Assembly: GCA_030425705.1 (NCBI GenBank)
Contig: JAUHZU010000009.1
Location: 101,459 to 165,458 of the forward strand
Direction: 5' to 3'
Length of the DNA stretch: 64,000 nt
Origin: Phycisphaerae bacterium
Lineage (GTDB): Bacteria > Planctomycetota > Phycisphaerae > Phycisphaerales > Phycisphaeraceae
The notes below the pieces were generated by a model. That model saw only the letters and a list, made by a program, of their open reading frames with translations, did no database searches and was not told where the DNA came from. Below are positions 15,862 through 24,131 of this stretch, in pieces. How positions within the stretch are numbered: position 1 is the first letter of the stretch; every line of letters begins with the position of its first letter. Made by a program: the position numbers and the translations under genes.

Positions 15862-18800
15862 TCAGTCTGACGCCTCGGCCTGCCCCGCCCGCTCACTGGT
15901 CGCTTTGGGCATCCATCCCAGCGAGGTCTCGATCCACGAGCCGCACGAGCACCCCCCGCCGCCCTCCGGCGAGAGCACCATGCCCCCTGCCGGGATCGTG
16001 CTGATCCAGCAGTCCGGGCGGTGCCGGTCCCACCGGCTGATCTGTTCGTCGTTCACGCTCCACATCATCGTGTCGCCCGCGCGGGCGAACAACGCGTTGC
16101 GGGTCAGCGTGTACGTCCCGCACTGGTGCCCGTCGGGGAAGTCCAGGTCGAATTGGCTGCCGGTCTCCAGGTCCATGACCTTTGGCCGCATGAACACCAG
16201 GTTGCCAACGACCGCAGGCCTGACGAGGTGCTTGCCGTGGTGGTCCGCCTGCCACGCAAACCGCGTGTCCCAGACGGGGCTGCCATCACTCGCTTCGAGG
16301 CAGTAGAGGGCAAACTCGTTGTCCGCCGAACTGGACAGCAGCAGCTTGCCCTGCGAGTGGACTAGGTAGAACGCGGTCACGCCGGGCATCGGGTCGATCG
16401 GCTTCTCGTAGAGCGTACGGCCGCTGAACGCGTCCACCGCGACGAGGTAAAGGTCCCGCCACAACGCGTCAGACTGCAGCCGGCGGGTCGCGCCGCGCAC
16501 CACTTCGGTGTTGCGTGCTTCGACGAAGTAGAGCACGGTCCGGCCGTCTTCATTTTCGCCGACCGAGAGGGTCGCGTTCAGGGCCAGCCCCTCGCTACGT
16601 CGCCAGAGTTCCCGGCCGGTCTCGGGGTCGACCGCGAAGAGCGCATCCGACGCGACTTTCCCCGCCAACTCGCCGTCGTGCTGGTCGTACCAGTTCGTCC
16701 CGCCCCACCAGTCGGTGAAGATCGCCCCGGGCCGGACGCTGGAGCCCAGCAGCACACCCGCCCGATCACCGGTCTGCCCGGCCCGGGCGACAAACCCCCA
16801 GTCCCAGGCGCGCTCGGCGTCCCGGTTCCCCGCGGCGCGGAACCGCTGGAGGATCTCGCCGGTTCGGCCATCAATCTGCAACATCTCGTCGAGTACCGCG
16901 ACGTACAGGTGCCTGTCGTCGGCACACCAGTTCGCACTGTCGCGCGGGACGTTCCACCGCATCATCTCGGGGACCTCGACCGACCAGAGGATCGTGCCGT
17001 TGTACTGGTCACAGCAGATGATGCGTTGCAGCCCCTGCATGTAGAGGCGTCCGCCCGCCGCGAGCGGCGCGGGCTTGCGGGTCTGGCGGTCCGACTGGTA
17101 TCGCGGGCCCGGCCGACCGACCCACTGCACCTCGAGGTCGTCGGTCGATGCGGCGTCGGCCAGCGCTTCCCCGCCAAAGGAGGAGTTGTCGGCCCCGCCG
17201 TACATGTGCCCCCAGTCGCCGCTGCCCTCGATCGGCGGCGCGGTCCAGACAATCTCACCGTCCTGCACCAGCACGCCACCGGGCTGGAGAAACCGGCGGA
17301 CCTGATCGCGGGTGATCCTAAGCGTCTCCCGGCCTGCCACGGGGTAGACCACCACATTGGCAAAAAGTTCCGGCAATGGAAGGTCGGCCAGCGTTACGGC
17401 GTGGAACACCGTGACGCGCCGGCCGTACACCCCGCTTGCAACCAACCGACGGCGGTGATCGGCCACTTCGGCGGAGTCCTCCAACACACAGATAACATGC
17501 AACGCGGTCGCATTGGACAAGGCATACGCCTCGCGCGCGGCATCCGCCCCAAACACAAGCGCGAACCCACGGTCGGTTGGGAGTCGCTCAGTCAAAGAAC
17601 TCGCCGCCAGCGTATTGGGCAGGTTGCTGCCATACGGCTCGTCGTGCTGCGGCCAGCCGGTGGTGTAGTTAAAAAACGTGTCGCACTCGAAGCTGCGGGT
17701 CGTGCATTCGTCCGAGCCCGACCGCGTGGTGATCTGGTACTGGTACACCGCATGGGCCTGCAGCCCGCGGATCGTGACGGCGTGCTCGGTACCGCGGTGG
17801 CCGCTCTCGGCCGTAATCGTCTCGCCATCACGCACGAAGGTGATGCTTCCTGTGGTCGGCCGATCGGTGGCCCACTGCACGACCGCCTCACCCGGCGCGG
17901 TGAAGCGCAGGTAAGGCCCGAACGCCAGGAAGTTGCCGGCGGCCTCGGCCGGCAGTTCGGGGTCGGGGAAGTTTTCCGCCTTAGCACGGAACAGCGCGGT
18001 GATGTCGCGGTCGCGCAGCACATTCGTGTAGACACGGACCTCGTGGATCATGCCCTTGAGGCGGAAGTCTTCGTTCTCGTCCTTGTACGCGCCGATGACG
18101 TAGTGCACCGCATCGGGGTAGCGGATGTCGCCGCCCTGAGCGTCGGAGGAGGTCTCGTACCGGCCGTTGATATAGAGCCGCATCGTCTCGCCGTCGTAGG
18201 TGCCGACAACGTGGGCCCACCCGCCGGGGGTGAAGGGGTGGTTGGCGGATATGTAGGTCAGCGCGCCGCCCTGCTCGGTGCTGAGCCCGAAGCAGAACTT
18301 ATCGTCGCGGAACCCCAGCAGCCAGCCCTGCTCATCGCTGCCGTTGTCCCGGACACAGCCGACGATCCCACCCCAGGCCATCGGCTCGTCGACGCGGACC
18401 CACGCCTCGACACTGAACTCCCGCCGAGGGAGGTTCGCGTTCCGGGGATCGGTCGCGAGTTCAACCAGCGTGCTGCCGCCGAAGCGCATCGCCTCCAGAT
18501 TGCCGATCCGTTCGGTCGCGCCCGCGCCGACCAAGCGCCCGTGCAGGTCTTGCGACTGGTCGCGGACCAGGATGTCCCTGAAGCTCGCCGAGTCCACGCT
18601 CTGCCCGTCCGCATCACGCATCGCGCTGCGGTGAAAAACCCACCGCCCCACCAGCCCGCGGGCCCGCACACGCTCCACCTCGGGCGACGCGATCAGCCCG
18701 TCGTCGCCTTCATGGATGCCGCCTTCCGCAACAGGAGGCACCGGCTGGTCACTCTCGCGGTAGCAGTAAATCCGCCCGCTGTCCGTGCTCACCAGCAGCG

Positions 18801-19986
18801 CTCCGTTGGCGACGACCAGGCCGTGAGCCGTGCCCTCGATGCCCGCCGACCAAGTGCGGTCGCCCGTCAGCGCGTCGTACGCGGTGACATTCCCGCGGCT
18901 GCCGACATACAGCGTCTGTCCCGCGAGGATCAGGTCGGCCGGCCCCTCGAGCTTGTGCCGCCAGAGCTCCCGCCCCTCCGCGAGGTCCAGCCCGATGACG
19001 GACTCGAGGTCCAGCAGGAACCCGAAGTTGCCGGATACCACCAGCGCGTGCCCCCGGCTGTACTGCGCCACCTGATCGTGCCCCACCAGCCCGCCCGCGC
19101 GGGCCTGGCCCTGCCGGAGGATGTGCTGGTCGGCGGTCATGACCACGAACACCCCGCCGCCTCCGCCCAGGGAACCGAGTGACGCGCCGGCCCCGCAGTC
19201 GTAGCGCATCGGCGCGACGCGTCCCTGGGGCAGGATCAACTCGCGGTCGGTCGCGAGCATCGCGCCCTCCATCGTCTGCCGATCAAACCGCTGGCGGAAC
19301 GTGCCCGCGCCGGCCTGCTCACCGGTCTCGGCGTTCACCGCGACCAGGTACGACTCCTTCCAAGGCAGCAGCGACGCGCCGAAGTACGCGAGCCCGTCGC
19401 GCACGACAACGCCGGTACGCACCGGGTGGAACGAGATCGCCCGGCCGTTGTTGAGTACAAGGCGTTCGCCCTCGGTCGGGTGGTGCCGCCAGACCAGTTC
19501 TCCCGACGCCGCATCGACACAGTAGGCCGCGCCGTCGTCCGACCCGAAGTAGACCCGGCCGTCCTCGACCATCGGTGCGATACGCACCGGCCCGCCGGTG
19601 GTAAACGTCCAGACGACCTCGCCGGTCTCGGCGTCGACCTTGTAGACCGAGTCGTCGGTCGATGAACCGAAGTAGACCGCGTCGCCGACCGCGACGGTGT
19701 GGTAGCACGGGTCGTAGTTCCGCATGGACGGCAGGTCTTTGATCCCGGCGTAAGCATCCCAACGCGCAGGCCCCGGCCACGCGGGGAGCGGCGGCTCCGC
19801 GGCCGCATACACCCACGCCTCGGCCAGCCGTGCCGTATCGAGTTGCTCCGCCGTCGTGCCCGTCCGCGAGACATCGTGCCGGTAGGTCGGCCAGTCCTCG
19901 GCATGCACCGGCTGCACCATCGCGAGCGCGAAAAACAGGGCCACGCCACACACGAGTACGAGCCGATGCGACAGTGTTTGCTGCAT
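15862..19986 (-). CDS. Secreted PQQ-like beta-propeller protein with LamG and Rossmann-like inserts
   Basis: A 1374-aa exported protein (ATG 19986; TTG 20001 is the only longer start). After the signal peptide come: a PQQ/BamB-like propeller half (repeats such as VYKVDAETGEVVWTFTTGG), a LamG domain (VEAWVRVDEPMAWGGIVG, then WAHVVGTYDGETMRLYING), a fibronectin/phosphatase-N-like domain (YLRFTAPGEAVVQWATD), a Rossmann-like segment (ALHVICVLEDSAEV) resembling SAM-dependent methyltransferases, and a second propeller half. The end contains a CSC motif. It shares most parts with the protein at 24132 but the LamG position differs. A binding or electron-transfer scaffold at the surface is plausible; no activity can be assigned. 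Confidence 0.85.
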   Translation of the reverse strand: MQQTLSHRLVLVCGVALFFALAMVQPVHAEDWPTYRHDVSRTGTTAEQLDTARLAEAWVYAAAEPPLPAWPGPARWDAYAGIKDLPSMRNYDPCYHTVAVGDAVYFGSSTDDSVYKVDAETGEVVWTFTTGGPVRIAPMVEDGRVYFGSDDGAAYCVDAASGELVWRHHPTEGERLVLNNGRAISFHPVRTGVVVRDGLAYFGASLLPWKESYLVAVNAETGEQAGAGTFRQRFDRQTMEGAMLATDRELILPQGRVAPMRYDCGAGASLGSLGGGGGVFVVMTADQHILRQGQARAGGLVGHDQVAQYSRGHALVVSGNFGFLLDLESVIGLDLAEGRELWRHKLEGPADLILAGQTLYVGSRGNVTAYDALTGDRTWSAGIEGTAHGLVVANGALLVSTDSGRIYCYRESDQPVPPVAEGGIHEGDDGLIASPEVERVRARGLVGRWVFHRSAMRDADGQSVDSASFRDILVRDQSQDLHGRLVGAGATERIGNLEAMRFGGSTLVELATDPRNANLPRREFSVEAWVRVDEPMAWGGIVGCVRDNGSDEQGWLLGFRDDKFCFGLSTEQGGALTYISANHPFTPGGWAHVVGTYDGETMRLYINGRYETSSDAQGGDIRYPDAVHYVIGAYKDENEDFRLKGMIHEVRVYTNVLRDRDITALFRAKAENFPDPELPAEAAGNFLAFGPYLRFTAPGEAVVQWATDRPTTGSITFVRDGETITAESGHRGTEHAVTIRGLQAHAVYQYQITTRSGSDECTTRSFECDTFFNYTTGWPQHDEPYGSNLPNTLAASSLTERLPTDRGFALVFGADAAREAYALSNATALHVICVLEDSAEVADHRRRLVASGVYGRRVTVFHAVTLADLPLPELFANVVVYPVAGRETLRITRDQVRRFLQPGGVLVQDGEIVWTAPPIEGSGDWGHMYGGADNSSFGGEALADAASTDDLEVQWVGRPGPRYQSDRQTRKPAPLAAGGRLYMQGLQRIICCDQYNGTILWSVEVPEMMRWNVPRDSANWCADDRHLYVAVLDEMLQIDGRTGEILQRFRAAGNRDAERAWDWGFVARAGQTGDRAGVLLGSSVRPGAIFTDWWGGTNWYDQHDGELAGKVASDALFAVDPETGRELWRRSEGLALNATLSVGENEDGRTVLYFVEARNTEVVRGATRRLQSDALWRDLYLVAVDAFSGRTLYEKPIDPMPGVTAFYLVHSQGKLLLSSSADNEFALYCLEASDGSPVWDTRFAWQADHHGKHLVRPAVVGNLVFMRPKVMDLETGSQFDLDFPDGHQCGTYTLTRNALFARAGDTMMWSVNDEQISRWDRHRPDCWISTIPAGGMVLSPEGGGGCSCGSWIETSLGWMPKATSERAGQAEASD

Positions 19987-20044
19987 ATCAAACGATCCCA
20001 AAAAACGAGGCCGCGATCAACCCGATCTGCCGGCTCATGCGGAA

Positions 20045-20068
20045 ACGGCCCGCAACCGTACGGGCCGT
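20045..20068 (-). terminator. Hairpin downstream of the prepilin-like gene
   Basis: ACGGCCCG (20045-20052), 8-base loop, CGGGCCGT (20061-20068); the leftward continuation is TTTCC. It is a perfect 8-bp stem but the U-run is short. It sits between the prepilin-like gene and the PQQ/LamG gene. Confidence 0.5.
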
Positions 20069-20149
20069 CTCCGGCGGGAACCTGTCAACCCTGAATGCCT
20101 GTCCGCTGACACGGCCGCTGCGTTATCACGAAATGGGGCTCATCGCGGT

Positions 20150-20947
20150 TCAGTGCGGATCCTTCTGGAGGTCCCAGTCACACGCATCGGTCGAGCACTC
20201 GATGTCGCGGGCGTCGGTGCTCGCGACGTGGCCGTCCAGGTAGGTGTAGTTCGCGGTGTACCGGTCGCCGTGACGCTCCAGGCCCTGTTCACCCACACCG
20301 CCCGCGACGGCCGAGCGGTCGTATCCGGGCGACGCGACCGCCGTCAGCTTCTCGATCCAGAAGCTGTCCTCGGCATAGGCGATGAAGTTGCCGTCGGCGT
20401 CGTAGGAGCTGCTGCCCTCGGCGAAGCTGGGGGTCTCGGCCGCGGCCTGGGCCACGTCGAGCTTGGAGATCGGCAGGGCCGTGCCGTTGGGCGGGTTGTC
20501 GTAAGGTGGGCGGCGGCCGTGCGGGGGCATGAACCCCGCGGAACGCCAGTGCACGTTCACCGCACCGGTCCCGCTGCGGAGGTACGTCTCGCCCGGCGTG
20601 ACCTGGCCCTGGTCGTCGAACGCACCCGCGGCGTAGCTCGCCTCGCTTTCTTCAGGGCAGTCGTAGATGTCCGGCGTCTGGCTCGCGTAGTCCTTGTACA
20701 GGATCCCGCGCCACGACCACTCCACGCCGTCCACGATCCGCTGCATATCGACCAGTTCCCCCTTGTTGTCCGCGACGAACGCGTGCTCCATGATCCCGAC
20801 CTGGCGCTGCCGGGACTTACAGCTGATCTCGCGGGCGGACTTGCGTGCCGCGCCGAGCGCGGGCAGCAGGATCGCGATCAGCAGCGCGATAATCGAGATC
20901 ACAACGAGCAGTTCGATCAGGGTAAAGCCGGTGCGTTGGGGTTTCAT
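20150..20947 (-). CDS. Prepilin-like protein with FTLIELLVV leader
   Basis: A 265-aa protein. [20 protein letters not shown] is a textbook type IV/type II prepilin leader, cut after Gly by prepilin peptidase, followed by a long hydrophobic helix ending [14 protein letters not shown]. The C-terminal part has the YLDGHVAS phrase of the planctomycete/verrucomicrobial H-X9-DG group, although the His to Asp-Gly distance here is 11. These pseudopilin-like proteins are abundant in this phylum; their apparatus is unknown. It sits 85 bases after a LamG PEP-CTERM gene and before the PQQ/LamG gene. Confidence 0.9.
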   Translation of the reverse strand: MKPQRTGFTLIELLVVISIIALLIAILLPALGAARKSAREISCKSRQRQVGIMEHAFVADNKGELVDMQRIVDGVEWSWRGILYKDYASQTPDIYDCPEESEASYAAGAFDDQGQVTPGETYLRSGTGAVNVHWRSAGFMPPHGRRPPYDNPPNGTALPISKLDVAQAAAETPSFAEGSSSYDADGNFIAYAEDSFWIEKLTAVASPGYDRSAVAGGVGEQGLERHGDRYTANYTYLDGHVASTDARDIECSTDACDWDLQKDPH

Positions 20948-20982
20948 GGTGGGCCTCGTCGGGGTGTCTACAGGCTGGATGC

Positions 20983-21014
20983 AAAACCCTCCGCCCGCGT
21001 CGGCGGCCGGAGGG
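20983..21014 (-). terminator. Rho-independent terminator of the LamG PEP-CTERM gene
   Basis: CCCTCCG (20987-20993) pairs with CGGAGGG (21008-21014), with extra inner pairing. Read leftwards it ends in TTTT (20983-20986). It separates the PEP-CTERM gene from the prepilin-like gene. Confidence 0.7.
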
Positions 21015-21032
21015 AAGAAGAGGAGGACCGGT

Positions 21033-21800
21033 TCATCCGCGCCGACGGCGGGCGATCAGCAGCCCGCCGAGGCCAAGCAGCGCCAAAGACCCGGGCTCGG
21101 GGACAATGGTCGTGCCCACCACACCCAGCCCGGCAACCTGGCCGTCGGTCAGGGCCTCGTCGAAGATGGCGAGGTTGGAGACATTCAGCGGCGCGTCGTC
21201 GCCGTCGTTATCCGCGAGGATGTTGAGCACCGGATCGAGCGAGAACCGCCCATCGGTCCCCTGGGCGTCGCCGTCCACCCACAACACGCCATCGACGTAG
21301 GTGTGGTGGAAGCCGGCGTTGTCCACGGAGAACACGACGCGGTACCAGGTCTCGGCATCGAGCGTGTTGGTCGAGTAGCCCGTCGCACCCACGCCAACCG
21401 CGCCGGTCGGGCTCGAGGGCCGGATAAAGCCGTCGCCGTCGTTCGAGTTGCTGGTGTTGGTCTGGTAGAAGGTCAGCCACGAACCGAAGCTGGCCTGCGG
21501 GATCTGGATATCCATCACCAGCGACCACTGGTTGACGAAGGACCCGCCGCCGTTGGGGGCGATGCCGTGCGTCATCGTGTAGAAGCTGCCGACCCCGAGC
21601 TGGGTCGCGCCGGCGTCCGCCCCACCGCTGCCCGCGACGGCCAGGTCGCTGCCCGTGAGCGCGAGGTCGATGCCCGTCGTCGCGGCGGTCAGGTCTCCGC
21701 TGTTCTCAAACTCCCAGAGCCCCACCAGCTCGGCCTGGGCCGAACCGGCTCCGACCACCAAACCGCCGGCCACCAACGCCTTTGCCACTGCTGCCTGCAT
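21033..21800 (-). CDS. PEP-CTERM protein with LamG-like domain
   Basis: A 255-aa exported protein. Start ATG 21800 follows AGGAGA by six bases; the longer frame lacks a site. The signal peptide [20 protein letters not shown] ends near AQA. The body starts [16 protein letters not shown] and closes with [20 protein letters not shown], a concanavalin A-like (LamG) fold. The C-terminus is [20 protein letters not shown] plus Arg/Gly, the exosortase signal. It diverges from the XylR-like regulator with 234 bases between them, so that regulator is a candidate controller. Confidence 0.85.
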   Translation of the reverse strand: MQAAVAKALVAGGLVVGAGSAQAELVGLWEFENSGDLTAATTGIDLALTGSDLAVAGSGGADAGATQLGVGSFYTMTHGIAPNGGGSFVNQWSLVMDIQIPQASFGSWLTFYQTNTSNSNDGDGFIRPSSPTGAVGVGATGYSTNTLDAETWYRVVFSVDNAGFHHTYVDGVLWVDGDAQGTDGRFSLDPVLNILADNDGDDAPLNVSNLAIFDEALTDGQVAGLGVVGTTIVPEPGSLALLGLGGLLIARRRRG

Positions 21801-21951
21801 CACAATTCTCCTGGTAAAAATCCAATCATTGGCGAGAAACATCAGACCACGCGTCCGACGCTTTGATGGGCACCAGTATGCAGGCCCCCCGGGTGCCCCG
21901 GTAGTCGAACGAGCGCAAGATTCCTGTCTTTATGCGCAATCGCTTACCGCA

Positions 21952-21979
21952 TTTGCACGCTGTAACCCACTTTTATAGA
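21952..21979 (+). promoter_or_regulatory. Putative promoter of the XylR-like regulator gene
   Basis: TTTGCA (21952-21957), 16-base spacer, TATAGA (21974-21979). The predicted start of transcription falls near 21986, just before the inverted repeat at 21993-22020. Confidence 0.4.
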
Positions 21980-21992
21980 TTCGCTAACCGAA

Positions 21993-22020
21993 GATTTGCG
22001 TTGTGTCTCCTTCGCAAATC
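21993..22020 (+). promoter_or_regulatory. Inverted repeat upstream of the XylR-like regulator, likely operator
   Basis: GATTTGCG (21993-22000) and CGCAAATC (22013-22020) form a perfect 8-bp inverted repeat with a 12-base centre, ending 14 bases before the regulator's ATG. The TTTGC core appears again at 21953. Farther upstream, GCGCAA occurs at 21913 and 21934, exactly 21 bases apart, the two-helical-turn spacing often used by AraC-family proteins. Autoregulation is inferred. Confidence 0.5.
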
Positions 22021-22034
22021 CAGATAATGAGCCC

Positions 22035-23189
22035 ATGCCTGAGATCGCACTGCTGGTCGAGACGTCGACGTCCTGGGGGGTGGACCTGGTCAAAGGGATC
22101 GGCGGATATGCGCAGCACAAGGAAGACTGGCTGCTGGATATCGTCCCGCGTGGGAAGTACGAGCCGTGCCGGCTGGCCGAGGGGCAGCCCTGTGACGGAA
22201 TCATCACCCGGATCACGGACACAGAAAGCCGCGACTACTTCCGGTCCCTGAGGGTCCCCGTCGTCAACGTGGCGAGCTACCTGTTCACACTCGACAATAT
22301 CCGTACCTGCACGACCGACGACCTGACGACCGGCGAGATGGCGGCGGACTATTTCCTCAGCCGGGGGTTCCGGCACTTCGCCTACGTGCCGTCCTCGCGG
22401 CCGCGGTCTGGGTACCTCGACCTGATGAAGCAGGGCTACTCGGACCGGCTGACCCGCGCGGGTTACCGCGTGGCCGACCCGTTCGATGGGCCGGCACTGG
22501 ATGCCTCCGCGCCGTGGTCCGCTCAGCGCGAAGGGATGACGGATTGGCTGGCTCAACGCTCGCAACCGCTTGCGGTCTTTGTATGGGACGACACGCGCGG
22601 GCGGCAGATCACCGAGGCTTGTCGATTGGCGGGGCTACGTGTGCCCGAGGATGTCGCGGTCCTATCGACCGGCGCGGACGAGGTGACCAACACGCTTTCG
22701 GACCCGCCGCTCTCGTCGATCGCACTGGATGGTCGGCGGTGCGGGCGGCGCGCCGCGGAGATGCTCGACGACATGCTCGATGGCCGGTTCCCCGACGCAC
22801 CGGTCCTGATCCGCCCGAGCACGGTCATCACGCAGAAGTCGACCGATTTCTACGCGCTGCAGGACGATATGGTCGTCTCCGTGGTCCGTCACATCCACCA
22901 GCACGCCTGCGAGGGGCTGGACGTGGACCGCCTGGTGAGCCGGGCCAAGTGCAGCCGACGAACCCTGGAGATCCGGTTCCGTGAGGCGCTGGGCATCACC
23001 CCGGCTCAGGAGATCCGCAGGACCCAGCTCGAGCAGGCCCGCTTGCTGCTGGAAGAGACCGGCCAGGGCGTCGCGCAGGTCGCTAAAGCCGTCGGTTACC
23101 GTTCGCCCGAGGTGTTCAGCAAGAACTTCGCGCAGCGCTTCGGCTGCCCGCCCCGCATCTACCGCCAGCGGCTGGCGGAGACGCGGTAG
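22035..23189 (+). CDS. XylR-like transcriptional regulator (LacI-type sensor plus AraC HTH)
   Basis: A 384-aa regulator starting at ATG 22035 (MPEIALLVETSTSWGVDLVK). Residues 1-275 match a periplasmic-binding-protein-like sensor of the XylR/LacI type (DDLTTGEMAADYFLSRGFRH, VPEDVAVLSTGADEVTN, SSIALDGRRCGRRAAEML). Residues 285-384 are an AraC-type double helix-turn-helix (VDRLVSRAKCSRRTLEIRFR, then VAQVAKAVGYRSPEVFSKNF). The family senses sugars and activates degradation or uptake genes. It diverges from the LamG PEP-CTERM gene; the PQQ/LamG and prepilin-like genes lie beyond. The sugar is unknown. Confidence 0.9.
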   Translation: MPEIALLVETSTSWGVDLVKGIGGYAQHKEDWLLDIVPRGKYEPCRLAEGQPCDGIITRITDTESRDYFRSLRVPVVNVASYLFTLDNIRTCTTDDLTTGEMAADYFLSRGFRHFAYVPSSRPRSGYLDLMKQGYSDRLTRAGYRVADPFDGPALDASAPWSAQREGMTDWLAQRSQPLAVFVWDDTRGRQITEACRLAGLRVPEDVAVLSTGADEVTNTLSDPPLSSIALDGRRCGRRAAEMLDDMLDGRFPDAPVLIRPSTVITQKSTDFYALQDDMVVSVVRHIHQHACEGLDVDRLVSRAKCSRRTLEIRFREALGITPAQEIRRTQLEQARLLLEETGQGVAQVAKAVGYRSPEVFSKNFAQRFGCPPRIYRQRLAETR

Positions 23190-23198
23190 CCGGCCTTG

Positions 23199-23969
23199 TT
23201 AGGAGTGCGGGTCGTACTCGACCGACCACCAGCACTCGTCGGGGTTGCAGGGGATGTCGTCGTTGTCGAGGGTCTCGACGTGGCCGTCCGCGAAGGCGTA
23301 GTTCGCGCGCTCGCTGTGGCGCTGGTTGCCGACATCGATCGCTTCGACATCGCGGCTGTAGCCGGCCGTATTGCCCGCAGCGAAGTCGCTCCAGATCCAC
23401 CACTGGTAGAAGTCCCCTGCCGAGGCGGTGTAGCCGTCGCCGAACATGATGCACTTGGTGGGCGAGCGGACACGCCCGTCGCTGCGCTCGTTGCCCGTGC
23501 TGCGGCCGAAGCAGGATTCCGCGCCGTCGTTGCTGACCCAGTGGACCCCGGCCGCGCCGTAGCCGCCGTCGAGGTAGACCTCTTCATCCACGAAGCTGTC
23601 GTTGAGGATGTCGTCGGCGGACCGGCCGTTGTACCCCTCGGAGAACCGGTGCTCGGCCTCTTCGGGGCAGTCGTACATCTCTGGGGCCTTGCCCGTGTAC
23701 TCCCAGATCTGCTCGCGCCAGGTGCGGTAGAACCCGTCGGCATCCGAGACCCACATGTACGGGTAGTTCTCTTTGTGGTCGCTCTGGTGCATCAGGCTCG
23801 CCATGCCGAGTTGCCGGACGTTCGAGGCGCACTTGATGGCCCGGCTCGACCTGCGGGCCGCGCCCAACGCGGGCAGCAGGATCGCGATCAGCAGGGCGAT
23901 GATGCTGATGACAACCAGCAGTTCGATGAGCGTAAAAGCGTGTGCTCGGTGGGCGGCACGGTGGTTCAC
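23199..23969 (-). CDS. Prepilin-like protein with H-X9-DG motif
   Basis: A 256-aa protein. GTG 23969 is chosen because AAAGGGA lies eight bases upstream, and it gives a short leader [20 protein letters not shown]; the usual cleavage Gly is replaced by Ala. The helix ends [13 protein letters not shown]. Near the C-terminus [19 protein letters not shown] shows His, nine residues, Asp-Gly, the motif that defines this group. It resembles the proteins at 20150 and 53391. It ends nine bases from the convergent XylR-like gene and has its own upstream bipartite promoter motif. Confidence 0.88.
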   Translation of the reverse strand: MNHRAAHRAHAFTLIELLVVISIIALLIAILLPALGAARRSSRAIKCASNVRQLGMASLMHQSDHKENYPYMWVSDADGFYRTWREQIWEYTGKAPEMYDCPEEAEHRFSEGYNGRSADDILNDSFVDEEVYLDGGYGAAGVHWVSNDGAESCFGRSTGNERSDGRVRSPTKCIMFGDGYTASAGDFYQWWIWSDFAAGNTAGYSRDVEAIDVGNQRHSERANYAFADGHVETLDNDDIPCNPDECWWSVEYDPHS

Positions 23970-24049
23970 GGCGTTCCCTTTCGTAAGGTATCCAGGCACG
24001 GGTCGAGGGTGAATCCCGAGGCCCGCCAAGCGGCCGGCCTCTACAGATA

Positions 24050-24076
24050 CTTATCCCTGCCGTCCGTTTCCTTACA
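24050..24076 (-). promoter_or_regulatory. Bipartite ECF-type promoter motif, site b
   Basis: Read leftwards: TGTAAG (24071-24076) followed by GAAA, an 18-base spacer ending GGGAT, then AAG (24050-24052) followed by TATCTGTAG. It lies about 80 bases before the GTG of the prepilin-like gene. Spacing equals that of sites a, c, d and e. Confidence 0.65.
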
Positions 24077-24131
24077 GCGAGGAACATATGAAAATGCTGT
24101 TTTTCTCGCCCCATCCCACGCGGGCCGTTGC

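Noticed and set aside
16678..19182. Plus-strand open frame of 834 codons
   Set aside because: It is the shadow of the PQQ/LamG gene; its composition is typical of reverse-complement GC-rich coding sequence and no family phrase is visible.
21930..21960. GCGGTAAG before the LamG PEP-CTERM gene as a sixth promoter site
   Set aside because: The second box fits, but the position 18 bases upstream reads TGGGTT rather than TGTAAG.
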